64,000 nucleotides of DNA from Escherichia hormaechei_A (GTDB lineage: Bacteria > Pseudomonadota > Gammaproteobacteria > Enterobacterales > Enterobacteriaceae), in assembly GCA_042434945.1 (NCBI GenBank), contig CP170191.1:4464001-4528000 (forward strand), given 5' to 3'. How positions within the stretch are numbered: the stretch's first letter is position 1; every line of letters starts with the position of its first letter. Both the position numbers and the translations under genes were made by a program. The notes under the pieces are model-generated. The model was not told where the DNA came from and ran no database searches. It worked only from the letters and a program-made list of their open reading frames with translations. Positions 1-8,923 of this stretch are shown piece by piece.

Positions 1-1458
1 CTGGCGGGCGACACCGGCAAAGTGATGATCGTCGGTGATGACGACCAGTCAATCTACGGCTGGCGCGGGGCGCAGGTGGAGAATATTCAGCGTTTCCTTA
101 ATGATTTCCCCGGTGCCGAAACTATTCGTCTGGAGCAAAACTACCGCTCTACCAGCAATATTCTGAGCGCCGCTAACGCCCTGATTGAAAACAATAACGG
201 GCGTCTGGGTAAAAAACTGTGGACCGATGGCGCGGACGGTGAGCCTATTTCCCTCTATTGCGCTTTTAACGAACTCGATGAAGCGCGTTTTGTGGTTAAC
301 CGCATCAAAACCTGGCAGGACAACGGCGGAGCGCTTGCCGAGTGCGCCATTCTCTACCGCAGCAACGCCCAGTCGCGGGTGCTCGAAGAGGCGTTATTGC
401 AGGCCAGTATGCCGTACCGTATTTACGGCGGGATGCGCTTCTTCGAACGCCAGGAAATCAAAGATGCGCTCTCGTATCTGCGCCTGATTGCCAACCGCAA
501 CGACGACGCGGCCTTTGAGCGTGTGGTGAATACGCCAACGCGGGGTATTGGTGACCGGACGCTGGACGTGGTACGTCAGACATCGCGCGATCGCCAGTTA
601 ACACTCTGGCAGGCATGTCGTGAGCTGTTGCAGGAAAAAGCCCTCGCCGGGCGAGCTGCCAGCGCCTTGCAGCGATTTATGGAATTAATCGACGCCTTAG
701 CGCAGGAAACTGCCGATATGCCGCTGCATGTACAGACTGACCGGGTAATTAAAGACTCCGGCCTGCGTACCATGTATGAGCAGGAGAAGGGCGAAAAAGG
801 TCAGACGCGTATCGAAAACTTAGAGGAACTGGTGACGGCAACGCGCCAGTTCAGCTACAACGAAGAAGACGAAGATTTAATGCCGCTGCAGGCGTTCCTC
901 TCCCATGCGGCACTGGAAGCAGGTGAAGGGCAGGCGGATACCTGGCAGGATGCGGTGCAGTTGATGACGCTACACTCGGCGAAAGGCCTGGAGTTCCCGC
1001 AGGTGTTTATCGTTGGTATGGAAGAGGGCATGTTCCCAAGCCAGATGTCGCTGGATGAAGGCGGGCGTCTGGAAGAAGAACGCCGTCTGGCCTACGTTGG
1101 CGTAACCCGCGCGATGCAGAAACTGACGCTGACCTACGCGGAAACCCGCCGTCTGTATGGTAAAGAGGTTTACCATCGCCCGTCGCGCTTTATCGGCGAG
1201 CTGCCGGAAGAGTGTGTGGAAGAGGTGCGCCTGCGCGCCACGGTAAGCCGCCCGGTCAGCCATCAGCGGATGGGTACGCCGATGGTCGAGAACGACAGCG
1301 GCTACAAGCTCGGCCAGCGCGTACGCCACGCTAAGTTTGGTGAAGGCACCATTGTCAATATGGAAGGCAGCGGTGAGCATAGCCGTTTGCAGGTGGCATT
1401 TCAGGGCCAGGGTATTAAATGGCTGGTGGCGGCATACGCCCGGCTGGAGTCGGTGTAA
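1..1458 (+). CDS. uvrD: DNA helicase II UvrD, C-terminal part
   Basis: This is the last 485 residues of the superfamily 1 DNA helicase UvrD. The protein unwinds DNA 3'-5' in nucleotide excision repair (removing UvrC and the cut oligomer) and methyl-directed mismatch repair. The reading frame is open from base 1, so the 5' end lies outside the window. By comparison with the 720-residue E. coli protein it starts near residue 236. Helicase motifs are visible in order: GDDDQSIYGWRGA (III), RLEQNYRS (IV), TLHSAKGLEF (V) and RLAYVGVTRA (VI), followed by the C-terminal Tudor-like KFGEGTIVN segment. It appears near-identical to the K-12 protein as I recall it. A REP element follows. Confidence 0.97.
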   Translation: MAGDTGKVMIVGDDDQSIYGWRGAQVENIQRFLNDFPGAETIRLEQNYRSTSNILSAANALIENNNGRLGKKLWTDGADGEPISLYCAFNELDEARFVVNRIKTWQDNGGALAECAILYRSNAQSRVLEEALLQASMPYRIYGGMRFFERQEIKDALSYLRLIANRNDDAAFERVVNTPTRGIGDRTLDVVRQTSRDRQLTLWQACRELLQEKALAGRAASALQRFMELIDALAQETADMPLHVQTDRVIKDSGLRTMYEQEKGEKGQTRIENLEELVTATRQFSYNEEDEDLMPLQAFLSHAALEAGEGQADTWQDAVQLMTLHSAKGLEFPQVFIVGMEEGMFPSQMSLDEGGRLEEERRLAYVGVTRAMQKLTLTYAETRRLYGKEVYHRPSRFIGELPEECVEEVRLRATVSRPVSHQRMGTPMVENDSGYKLGQRVRHAKFGEGTIVNMEGSGEHSRLQVAFQGQGIKWLVAAYARLESV

Positions 1459-1462
1459 CGTT

Positions 1463-1566
1463 GCCGGATGCGGTGCTGCGCACCTTATTTGGCCTAAAAA
1501 ATCATTCAGATTCAATAAATTGCAACGTCATGTAGGCCGGATAGGGCGTTTACGCCGCATCCGGCA
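1463..1566. repeat. REP/BIME element downstream of uvrD
   Basis: Two palindromic units lie here: GCCGGATGCGGTGCTGCGCA at the left, and a unit of GTAGGCCGGAT, a GGGCG/CGCC core and GCATCCGGCA at the right, about 35 bases apart. This is the E. coli REP (BIME) signature. It sits between convergent uvrD and yigE and probably protects mRNA 3' ends. Confidence 0.85.
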
Positions 1567-1604
1567 TCTGCGCCATCTTCAGTATCTGACACAAAACTAT
1601 CGTT

Positions 1605-2369
1605 TTAACCTTTCCGCTCGACGGAAATCATGGTGACAAAAGGATAGCGTTGCCACGGGATTGCCCCGCCTTTCATATACATATGTGAAATCGTGCCATC
1701 AAGATAAAGCAGCTGCTCAACGTTCAGTTTCGCTTTGGCATAACAGGCAAAATCATAAAAATTTGTCGCCTGCTGGCTCAACAAAAACACGGCATTCCCA
1801 TGTTTATTAATCCCAACACCGTTACGAATTTTACGTGAGGCGACGTTGGGATGAATACGCGGATTAATTACACTGTTTTCCATCAACATTGGCCCTGACT
1901 GCACCGCAAACTGAATCTCTTTACTGGTTTTGAAGGCATCCAGACGAACGATGCCGACTTTATCTCCCGCGACATAAAACACGCCGCCAGGACGGATAAA
2001 GAAATTCCCTTCACCTGAAGCGAGATTTAACGCCACCTTCTGCTGACCGTTTTCGATGTACAAACCGAGCGGCGCATAGCTTTCATCATAGATGCCGCCG
2101 TTCATCGCCATCTGCACCTGACCCTGACTATTCATATCCGCCAGCAGAGCATGTAACGTTCCCCACGCTTCGCCATTGGCTTTTTGCCAGTACATTTTCA
2201 CCCGCTCTGTTTGAGGATTAACGGTATACGCCTGTACGGTCAGCGTCGGATCTGAGAGTGCGCAATCATCAGCGGCAACAGCAAACAAGGGAAGTAAGGT
2301 GAGGGCGAGAAAAATCCGTTTGAGATTCAAGGTGATCATTCCTTTACCAATGAGTAGCCGATGCGCCAT
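1605..2369 (-). CDS. yigE: Exported DUF2233 protein YigE
   Basis: A 254-residue protein of the DUF2233 (phosphodiester glycosidase-like) family; its function in E. coli is not established. The N-terminus has a basic stretch, a hydrophobic core (IFLALTLLPLFAVAA) and a likely signal-peptidase site before DDCALSD, so it should be periplasmic. Conserved family segments include AMNGGIYD and SGPML, and LDGTISHMY near the C-terminus. The chosen start has AGGA about seven bases upstream. An internal ATG at 2339 gives a more ordinary signal peptide but has its Shine-Dalgarno too close. It is transcribed away from corA and convergent with uvrD. Confidence 0.85.
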   Translation of the reverse strand: MAHRLLIGKGMITLNLKRIFLALTLLPLFAVAADDCALSDPTLTVQAYTVNPQTERVKMYWQKANGEAWGTLHALLADMNSQGQVQMAMNGGIYDESYAPLGLYIENGQQKVALNLASGEGNFFIRPGGVFYVAGDKVGIVRLDAFKTSKEIQFAVQSGPMLMENSVINPRIHPNVASRKIRNGVGINKHGNAVFLLSQQATNFYDFACYAKAKLNVEQLLYLDGTISHMYMKGGAIPWQRYPFVTMISVERKG

Positions 2370-2530
2370 TATAGGTCCTGGATGTGGGATTTTTTTATCC
2401 TGTTAGCGACCTTGACGAGTACCAAAAAGCGCGAAGTTCAACTATTGTTCTGTGGTGTTCTGTTGCGTGTTGACGGCAAAATTTTGCTGGCGTAACATGC
2501 GCGCACGATCACTCTAAGAGGACATTCGCC

Positions 2531-2587
2531 TTGGACACACCCAGTAGATACTGGCTCACTATCCTGTCATCCAGGATCAACTCCTAA
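2531..2587 (+). CDS. corL: CorL leader peptide upstream of corA
   Basis: An 18-codon open frame starting with TTG, preceded by AGAGGA at a good distance, reads (M)DTPSRYWLTILSSRINS. Its position and content match the corL leader ORF described upstream of Salmonella corA. There, translation of corL controls whether Rho stops transcription in the corA leader. The stop codon lies inside the first arm of a perfect hairpin (2584-2615), so ribosomes finishing corL would cover that arm. Identification is from memory of the Salmonella work; the TTG start is inferred. Confidence 0.7.
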   Translation: MDTPSRYWLTILSSRINS

Positions 2588-2615
2588 GGCTATCCCTTTT
2601 TGCTGATAGCCTTAG
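2584..2615 (+). promoter_or_regulatory. corA leader hairpin overlapping the corL stop codon
   Basis: An 11-bp perfect stem, CTAAGGCTATC at 2584-2594 and GATAGCCTTAG at 2605-2615, has a 10-base loop containing five T residues. The corL stop TAA (2585-2587) is in the left arm. The rest of the leader to 2738 shows no further gene. This fits a translation-sensitive leader that controls corA mRNA elongation. Confidence 0.65.
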
Positions 2616-2738
2616 CGGTTGTCAGCGACCTCAATTTTTCCCGTCGCGCTGAGTCAGGCTGTTTAATGGTCTGAAACCCAATTTGTTTCTGTGTGCCCAC
2701 CGAACTGTCCGATATTTTAAGCATTGGGAGTCCCGGTC

Positions 2739-3689
2739 ATGCTGAGCGCATTTCAACTGGAAAATAACCGACTGACCCGGCTGGAAGTCGAAGAGTCACA
2801 ACCCCTTGTAAATGCAGTATGGATTGATCTTGTCGAACCGGACGACGACGAGCGACTGCGCGTACAATCTGAACTTGGTCAGAGCCTGGCAACCCGCCCG
2901 GAACTGGAAGACATCGAAGCATCGGCACGTTTCTTTGAAGACGACGACGGCCTGCATATTCACTCCTTCTTCTTCTTTGAAGATGCGGAAGATCACGCCG
3001 GTAACTCCACTGTGGCATTTACCATCCGTGATGGTCGTCTGTTTACTCTGCGTGAGCGTGAACTGCCCGCTTTTCGTCTGTATCGTATGCGTGCCCGTAG
3101 CCAGTCGATGGTGGACGGTAACGCCTACGAGCTGCTGCTGGATCTGTTCGAAACCAAAATCGAACAGTTGGCAGATGAAATTGAAAATATCTATAGCGAC
3201 CTGGAGCAGTTGAGCCGGGTGATTATGGAAGGGCATCAGGGCGATGAGTACGACGAGGCGCTCTCCACTCTGGCGGAACTGGAAGATATCGGCTGGAAAG
3301 TGCGCCTGTGTCTGATGGATACCCAGCGTGCGCTCAACTTCCTGGTGCGTAAAGCGCGTTTACCGGGTGGGCAACTGGAGCAGGCGCGTGAAATCCTGCG
3401 AGATATCGAATCCCTGCTGCCGCATAACGAATCCCTGTTCCAGAAGGTGAACTTCCTGATGCAGGCGGCAATGGGTTTTATCAACATCGAGCAGAACCGC
3501 ATCATCAAAATCTTCTCGGTGGTATCCGTGGTATTCCTGCCGCCGACGCTCGTTGCTTCCAGCTATGGCATGAACTTTGAGTTTATGCCAGAACTGAAGT
3601 GGAGCTTCGGCTACCCTGGCGCGATTATCTTTATGATCCTCGCGGGCCTGGCACCGTATCTGTACTTTAAGCGTCGTAACTGGCTTTGA
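2739..3689 (+). CDS. corA: Magnesium/cobalt/nickel channel CorA
   Basis: The 316-residue CorA protein is the main constitutive Mg2+ channel of the inner membrane and forms a homopentamer. It has a large acidic cytoplasmic N-terminal domain (about 1-250). Two C-terminal membrane helices are joined by the signature loop YGMNF (SSYGMNFEFMPELKWSFGYP), and a basic tail KRRNWL follows. The start ATG has TGGGAG upstream; an in-frame GTG at 2724 lacks such a site. Nearly all of the protein matches K-12 as I recall it, but the last residues (KRR rather than KRK) and all downstream DNA are of the diverged type. One species switch therefore lies in the last 100 or so bases. Confidence 0.97.
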   Translation: MLSAFQLENNRLTRLEVEESQPLVNAVWIDLVEPDDDERLRVQSELGQSLATRPELEDIEASARFFEDDDGLHIHSFFFFEDAEDHAGNSTVAFTIRDGRLFTLRERELPAFRLYRMRARSQSMVDGNAYELLLDLFETKIEQLADEIENIYSDLEQLSRVIMEGHQGDEYDEALSTLAELEDIGWKVRLCLMDTQRALNFLVRKARLPGGQLEQAREILRDIESLLPHNESLFQKVNFLMQAAMGFINIEQNRIIKIFSVVSVVFLPPTLVASSYGMNFEFMPELKWSFGYPGAIIFMILAGLAPYLYFKRRNWL

Positions 3690-3696
3690 GAATCCG

Positions 3697-3765
3697 CCCG
3701 GTGGCGCTGCGCTTACCGGGCCTACAGATCTTGTAGGCCGGATAAGGCGCAGCCGCCATCCGGCA
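3697..3765. repeat. REP-type palindromes between corA and rarD
   Basis: There are two palindromic units. One has CCCGGTGGCGCTGCGCTTAC and closes with CGGGC; the other runs from GTAGGCCGGATAAGGCGCAG to GCCATCCGGCA. The 'GGTGGCGCTGCGCTTACCGGGCC' type is unlike the K-12 unit after uvrD. It recurs near 36711, again in a diverged segment. Confidence 0.75.
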
Positions 3766-3773
3766 AAAAGGCA

Positions 3774-4670
3774 CTACAGCCCTTTGCGCACCCTGCGCTG
3801 GGTATAAATCGCATCCGCAACAAAGATGGCCAGCGCCACCCAGATAAAGGCGAACGTCACCATCTTATCCGCACCCGGCACCTCGCCGTAAAACACCACC
3901 GCCAGCAGGAACATCAGCGTGGGGCCAATGTACTGGAAGAAGCCCAGCGTGGAGAGGCGCAGACGCGTTGCCGCGCCGGTAAAGCACAGCAGGGGGATCG
4001 TCGTGACCACGCCCGCGGCCATCAGCATCAGGTTCAGCGACCATGGATTGCTGCCCATGTGGCTGGTGGCGCTGTCGGCAATACCGAACAGGTAGATCGC
4101 GGCGACAGGCAGCAGCCACAGGGTTTCAAACAGCATTCCCGTCTGCGCTTCCACGGCAATTTTTTTACGCACCAGGCCGTAGAAGGCAAAGCTGAACGCC
4201 AGCCCCAGGGCGATAACCGGCAGTGAGCCGAAGGTCCACAGCTGTACCAGCACGCCGCAGAAGGCCAGAATCACCGCCACCCACTGCATCCGGCGAAAGC
4301 GCTCACCAAGGAAAATCATCCCCAGCAAAATATTGACCAGCGGGTTAATAAAGTAGCCCAGGCTGGCTTCGAGCATGTGATGGTTATTCACCGCCCAGAT
4401 AAACAGCAGCCAGTTTCCGCCAATCAGCACCGCAGAGAGAGCGAGCAGGAAGACCTTCTTCGGGGTTTTCAGCAGCGTTTTGACGCCTGACCACTGACGG
4501 CTGATACTCATCAGCGCAATCATGAAGAAAAAGGACCAGATGACGCGGTGAGTGAGGATCTCGTCCGCCGGGACATAGGCGATAAGTTTGAAGTACGCCG
4601 GTGCGATACCCCAAATAAAATAAGCGGCAAGGGCGAGTAAAACGCCCTGCCGCGTCTGTTTAGCATCCAT
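3774..4670 (-). CDS. rarD: EamA-family permease RarD
   Basis: A 298-residue inner-membrane protein of the drug/metabolite transporter superfamily (EamA), RarD subfamily, with about ten hydrophobic helices in two five-helix repeats. Landmarks are YFIWGIAPAYFKL near the N-terminus, LEASLGYFINPLVN in the first repeat and RLSTLGFFQYIGPT in the second. Its substrate is unknown; the old name refers to chloramphenicol sensitivity. It differs from remembered K-12 RarD at many positions (for example VKTLLKTPKKVFLLA, and a C-terminus ending VRKGL), so it belongs to the diverged component. It is intact and convergent with corA, with yigI upstream on the same strand. Confidence 0.93.
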   Translation of the reverse strand: MDAKQTRQGVLLALAAYFIWGIAPAYFKLIAYVPADEILTHRVIWSFFFMIALMSISRQWSGVKTLLKTPKKVFLLALSAVLIGGNWLLFIWAVNNHHMLEASLGYFINPLVNILLGMIFLGERFRRMQWVAVILAFCGVLVQLWTFGSLPVIALGLAFSFAFYGLVRKKIAVEAQTGMLFETLWLLPVAAIYLFGIADSATSHMGSNPWSLNLMLMAAGVVTTIPLLCFTGAATRLRLSTLGFFQYIGPTLMFLLAVVFYGEVPGADKMVTFAFIWVALAIFVADAIYTQRRVRKGL

Positions 4671-4721
4671 CGGTAAAATCCGTTACAAAAAAGTGAAGTA
4701 ATTTTACCCGAATTTGCCGTC

Positions 4722-5189
4722 TCAACCCACCATATAAGTGGCGGTTGCGCTGGCGATATAAACCTGCTCCTCGTTATGCAGCTCAACGCGGGCGACGGCA
4801 ACTTTATTCCCGGCGCGCAGCAGGCTGCTGGTGCAGGTGAAGCGGTTTCCGCGTCCCGGACGCAGGTAGTCGACGCGTAAATCGATGGTGCCCATGCGCG
4901 ACAGGCGCTGGCGTAACTCATCTTCGTTGATGGTGTCATGGCGCGTCAGCGTGCTGCCCACGCACACCAGACCGGCCGCCACGTCCAGCGCGGAGGCAAT
5001 GACCCCGCCGTGCAAAATGCTTTGCGCCCAGTTACCGACCATCATTGGCTGATTATTGAAACTCAGCTGAGCGAAGTCTTTTTCGTATCGCTCCAGCTCA
5101 AGACCCAGTGCACGGTTGAACGGCATGTGGTACACAAAAATCTCGCCCACGAGCTTTAAGGTTTCTTCGGCGGTGAGTGTGGCTGACAT
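4722..5189 (-). CDS. yigI: Acyl-CoA thioesterase-like protein YigI
   Basis: A 155-residue single-domain hotdog-fold (PaaI/YigI) thioesterase. The HGGVIASALDVAAGLVC segment holds the conserved HGG and the central helix with its acidic residue typical of the family; RVDYLRPGRG follows. The E. coli orthologue acts on medium- and long-chain acyl-CoA. The start was placed at MSATLTAEE because this gives the usual family length; upstream in-frame ATGs are available. It differs from remembered K-12 YigI at roughly one residue in ten and so belongs to the diverged component. It is intact and lies 51 bases upstream of rarD on the same strand, so the two may be co-transcribed. Confidence 0.9.
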   Translation of the reverse strand: MSATLTAEETLKLVGEIFVYHMPFNRALGLELERYEKDFAQLSFNNQPMMVGNWAQSILHGGVIASALDVAAGLVCVGSTLTRHDTINEDELRQRLSRMGTIDLRVDYLRPGRGNRFTCTSSLLRAGNKVAVARVELHNEEQVYIASATATYMVG

Positions 5190-5349
5190 CTGACGTGGCA
5201 TCCTTGTTGTTAACAAAATGTTGATTTTATGCTTCGGGATAAAGGAATGCCACTTTAAGAAACGAGGAAGCGGAAGTTATCGCAGAAGTCTGTAGAATGC
5301 CCGGACAAAACTATTCATTAAATGTCACCATTTCAGGAGAACACCACCG

Positions 5350-6220
5350 ATGCGGACGTATCTGGGTTGGTTACTGGCGGCGGTTGCGCTGCCCCTCACA
5401 GCATATGCGCAGGAAGCGACGATCAAAGAGGTGCATGATAAACCTGCCGTTAAGGGCAGCATCATCGCCAATATGCTTCAGGAGCATGACAATCCGTTCA
5501 CGCTGTACCCTTATGATACAAACTACGTGATCTACACCCAGACCAGCGATCTCAACAAAGAGGCGATAAGCTCCTATAACTGGTCTGATAATGCGCGTAA
5601 AGATGAGGTGAAGTTCCAGCTCAGCCTCGCCTTCCCGTTCTGGCGCGGCATCCTGGGGCCGAACTCGGTGCTTGGCGCGTCTTACACGCAGAAGTCATGG
5701 TGGCAGCTCTCCAACAGCGGGGAATCTTCACCGTTTCGTGAAACCAACTACGAACCGCAATTGTTCCTCGGTTTGCCACCGATTACCGTTTTGCAGGTTG
5801 GACGCTGCGCGATGTGGAGATGGGGTATAACCACGACTCTAACGGGCGTTCCGACCCGACCTCCCGCAGCTGGAACCGCCTTTATACTCGCCTGATGGCA
5901 GAAAACGGTAACTGGCTGGTAGAAGTGAAGCCGTGGTATGTGGTGGGTAATACTGACGATAACCCGGATATCACCAATATATATGGGTTACTACCAGCTT
6001 AAAATCGGCTATCACCTCGGTGATGCGGTGCTCAGTGCGAAAGGACAGTACAACTGGAACACCGGCTACGGCGGCGCGGAGTTAGGCTTAAGTTACCCGA
6101 TCACCAAACTATGTGCGCCTTTATACTCAGGTTTACAGCGGCTATGGCGAATCGCTCATCGACTATAACTTCAACCAGACCCGTGTCGGTGTGGGGGTTA
6201 TGCTAAACGATTTGTTTTGA
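5350..6220 (+). pseudogene. pldA: Outer membrane phospholipase A PldA, hybrid and frameshifted
   Basis: PldA is the outer-membrane phospholipase (OMPLA), a 12-strand beta-barrel that dimerises with Ca2+ when the outer membrane is damaged. A signal peptide (MRTYLGWLLAAVALPLTAYA) follows AGGAGA. The catalytic His and Ser appear as YNHDSNGRSDPTS, and the Asn in SWNRLY. The coding frame breaks three times: loss of a T near 5771 (GGTTTTGCC expected, GGTTTGCC present), gain of a base near 5981-5993, and gain of a base near 6112. The first 140 residues are of the diverged type (for example NWSDNARKDE); the remainder matches K-12. The species switch lies close to the first indel. The indels look like sequence errors rather than biological decay. 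Confidence 0.9.
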
Positions 6221-6302
6221 TGAACGGTTGAGTGGTTGGCAAATCTGGAACCCAGCATCCAGGATTACCCTCTCAGAGACTAAAAGCATTGCAGTTCTCG
6301 CG

Positions 6303-6329
6303 CAGGCGCTGAAAATAGCGCCTGTTTTT
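6303..6329 (+). terminator. Rho-independent terminator after pldA
   Basis: Stem CAGGCGCT / AGCGCCTG with loop GAAAAT, followed by TTTTTATTT. It separates pldA from recQ. Confidence 0.85.
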
Positions 6330-6351
6330 ATTTCAGGCAATCGGGGTGAAT

Positions 6352-8180
6352 GTGGCGCAGGCGGAAGTGTTGAATCTGGAGTCCGGAGCTAAACAGGTTT
6401 TACAAGAAACCTTTGGCTACCAACAGTTTCGCCCCGGCCAGGAAGAAATTATCGACACTGTGCTTTCCGGTCGCGATTGCCTGGTCGTCATGCCCACCGG
6501 TGGCGGAAAATCCCTTTGCTATCAAATTCCTGCCTTATTGCTAAACGGCCTTACCGTGGTTGTTTCACCGCTGATTTCGTTGATGAAAGATCAGGTGGAT
6601 CAACTGCAAGCCAACGGCGTGGCGGCGGCGTGCCTTAACTCGACGCAAACCCGCGAACAGCAACTTGAAGTGATGACAGGCTGCCGCACCGGGCAAATTC
6701 GCTTACTGTATATCGCCCCGGAACGCCTGATGCTGGATAACTTTCTTGAGCATCTGGCGCACTGGAATCCGGTGTTATTAGCCGTCGATGAAGCGCACTG
6801 TATCTCCCAATGGGGCCACGATTTCCGCCCGGAATATGCCGCGCTCGGTCAGTTGCGCCAGCGGTTCCCGACGCTGCCGTTTATGGCGCTGACCGCCACA
6901 GCCGACGACACCACGCGCCAGGATATCGTGCGCCTGCTGGGGCTGAACGATCCGCTGATTCAAATCAGCAGTTTTGACCGTCCGAATATTCGCTACATGC
7001 TGATGGAGAAGTTCAAACCGCTCGATCAGTTGATGCGCTACGTGCAGGAACAGCGCGGTAAGTCAGGCATTATCTACTGCAACAGCCGCGCGAAAGTAGA
7101 AGACACCGCTGCGCGCCTGCAAAGCAAGGGAATTAGCGCGGCGGCCTATCATGCCGGGCTGGAAAATAATGTTCGCGCCGATGTGCAGGAAAAATTCCAG
7201 CGCGATGACCTGCAAATTGTGGTGGCGACGGTGGCGTTCGGCATGGGCATCAATAAACCAAACGTTCGCTTCGTGGTCCACTTTGATATTCCGCGCAATA
7301 TCGAATCCTATTATCAGGAAACCGGACGCGCCGGGCGTGATGGCCTGCCGCGGAAGCGATGCTGTTTTACGATCCGGCTGATATGGCGTGGCTGCGCCGT
7401 TGTCTGGAAGAGAAGCCGCAGGGGCAGTTGCAGGATATCGAGCGCCACAAACTCAATGCGATGGGCGCGTTTGCCGAAGCGCAAACTTGCCGTCGTCTGG
7501 TATTGCTGAACTATTTTGGCGAAGGGCGTCAGGAGCCGTGCGGGAACTGCGATATCTGCCTCGATCCGCCGAAACAGTACGACGGTTCAACCGATGCTCA
7601 GATTGCCCTTTCCACCATTGGTCGTGTGAATCAGCGGTTTGGGATGGGTTATGTGGTGGAAGTGATTCGTGGTGCTAATAACCAGCGTATCCGCGACTAT
7701 GGTCATGACAAACTGAAAGTCTATGGCATGGGCCGTGATAAAAGCCATGAACATTGGGTGAGCGTGATCCGCCAGCTGATTCACCTCGGCCTGGTGACGC
7801 AAAATATTGCCCAGCATTCTGCCCTACAACTGACAGAGGCCGCGCGCCCGGTGCTGCGCGGCGAATCCTCTTTGCAACTTGCCGTGCCGCGTATCGTGGC
7901 GCTCAAACCGAAAGCGATGCAGAAATCGTTCGGCGGCAACTATGATCGCAAACTGTTCGCCAAATTACGCAAACTGCGTAAATCGATAGCCGATGAAAGT
8001 AATGTCCCGCCGTACGTGGTGTTTAACGACGCAACCTTGATTGAGATGGCTGAACAGATGCCGATCACCGCCAGCGAAATGCTCAGCGTTAACGGCGTTG
8101 GGATGCGCAAGCTGGAACGCTTTGGCAAACCGTTTATGGCGCTGATTCGTGCGCATGTTGATGGCGATGACGAAGAGTAG
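6352..8180 (+). pseudogene. recQ: ATP-dependent DNA helicase RecQ, one frameshift
   Basis: RecQ is the 3'-5' helicase of the RecF recombination pathway. Its sequence shows Walker A (PTGGGKS), DEAH (AVDEAHCISQWGHDFRPEY, with the RecQ aromatic loop), motif VI (QETGRAGRDG), the zinc-binding cysteines (QTCRRL ... CGNCDIC), the winged-helix domain, and a C-terminal HRDC domain (about residues 530-600). The start is GTG 6352 giving MAQAEVLN, with GGGGTGA just upstream. The total is one base short of a full 609-codon gene. A C is missing near 7346-7350 (CTGCCGCGG where CTGCCCGCGG is expected), right after the GRAGRDG motif. Both halves otherwise match K-12. Likely a sequencing error. Confidence 0.95.
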
Positions 8181-8243
8181 TCAGCAGCATAAAAAAGTGC
8201 CAGTATGAAGACTCCGTAAACGTTTCCCCCGCGAGTCAAATGT

Positions 8244-8862
8244 ATGTTGATGTTATTTCTCACCGTCGCCATGGTGCACATTGTGGCGCTTATGAGCCCC
8301 GGTCCCGATTTCTTTTTTGTCTCTCAGACCGCTGTCAGTCGTTCCCGTAAAGAAGCGATGATGGGCGTGCTGGGCATTACCTGCGGCGTAATGGTTTGGG
8401 CTGGATTGCGCTGCTTGGCCTGCATTTGATTATCGAAAAAATGGCCTGGCTGCATACGCTGATTATGGTGGGCGGTGGCCTGTATCTCTGCTGGATGGGT
8501 TACCAGATGCTACGCGGTGCACTGAAAAAAGAGGCGGTTTCTGCACCTGCGCCACAGGTCGAGCTGGCGAAAAGTGGGCGCAGTTTCCTGAAAGGTTACT
8601 GACCAATCTCGCTAATCCGAAAGCGATTATCTACTTTGGCTCGGTGTTCTCATTGTTTGTCGGTGATAACGTTGGCACTACCGCGCGCTGGGGCATTTTT
8701 GCGCTGATCATTGTCGAAACGCTGGCGTGGTTTACCGTCGTTGCCAGCCTGTTTGCCCTGCCGCAAATGCGCCGTGGTTATCAACGTCTGGCGAAGTGGA
8801 TTGATGGTTTTGCCGGGGCGTTATTTGCCGGATTTGGCATTCATTTGATTATTTCGCGGTGA
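8244..8862 (+). pseudogene. rhtC: Threonine exporter RhtC, two frameshifts
   Basis: RhtC is a 206-residue LysE/RhtB-family inner-membrane exporter that pumps out L-threonine. The family signature ALMSPGPDFFFV is at residues 15-26, and about six hydrophobic helices follow. The frame is lost twice: one G is missing near 8400 (GGGCTGGATTG, GGGCAGGGATTG expected), and one T is missing near 8598 (GGTTACTG, GGTTTACTG expected). The total is two bases short of the normal 621. Sequence on both sides matches K-12, and both events are in short homopolymers. Convergent with rhtB, its paralogue. Confidence 0.93.
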
Positions 8863-8885
8863 TGCCAGACGCGTCTTCAGAGTAA

Positions 8886-8915
8886 GTCGGATAAGGCGTT
8901 TACGCCGCATCCGAC
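8886..8915. repeat. REP element between rhtC and rhtB
   Basis: A palindrome with GTCGGATAAGGCG on one arm and CGCCGCATCCGAC on the other lies between the convergent 3' ends of rhtC and rhtB. It is the E. coli REP type. Confidence 0.8.
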
Positions 8916-8923
8916 ATTATTTT

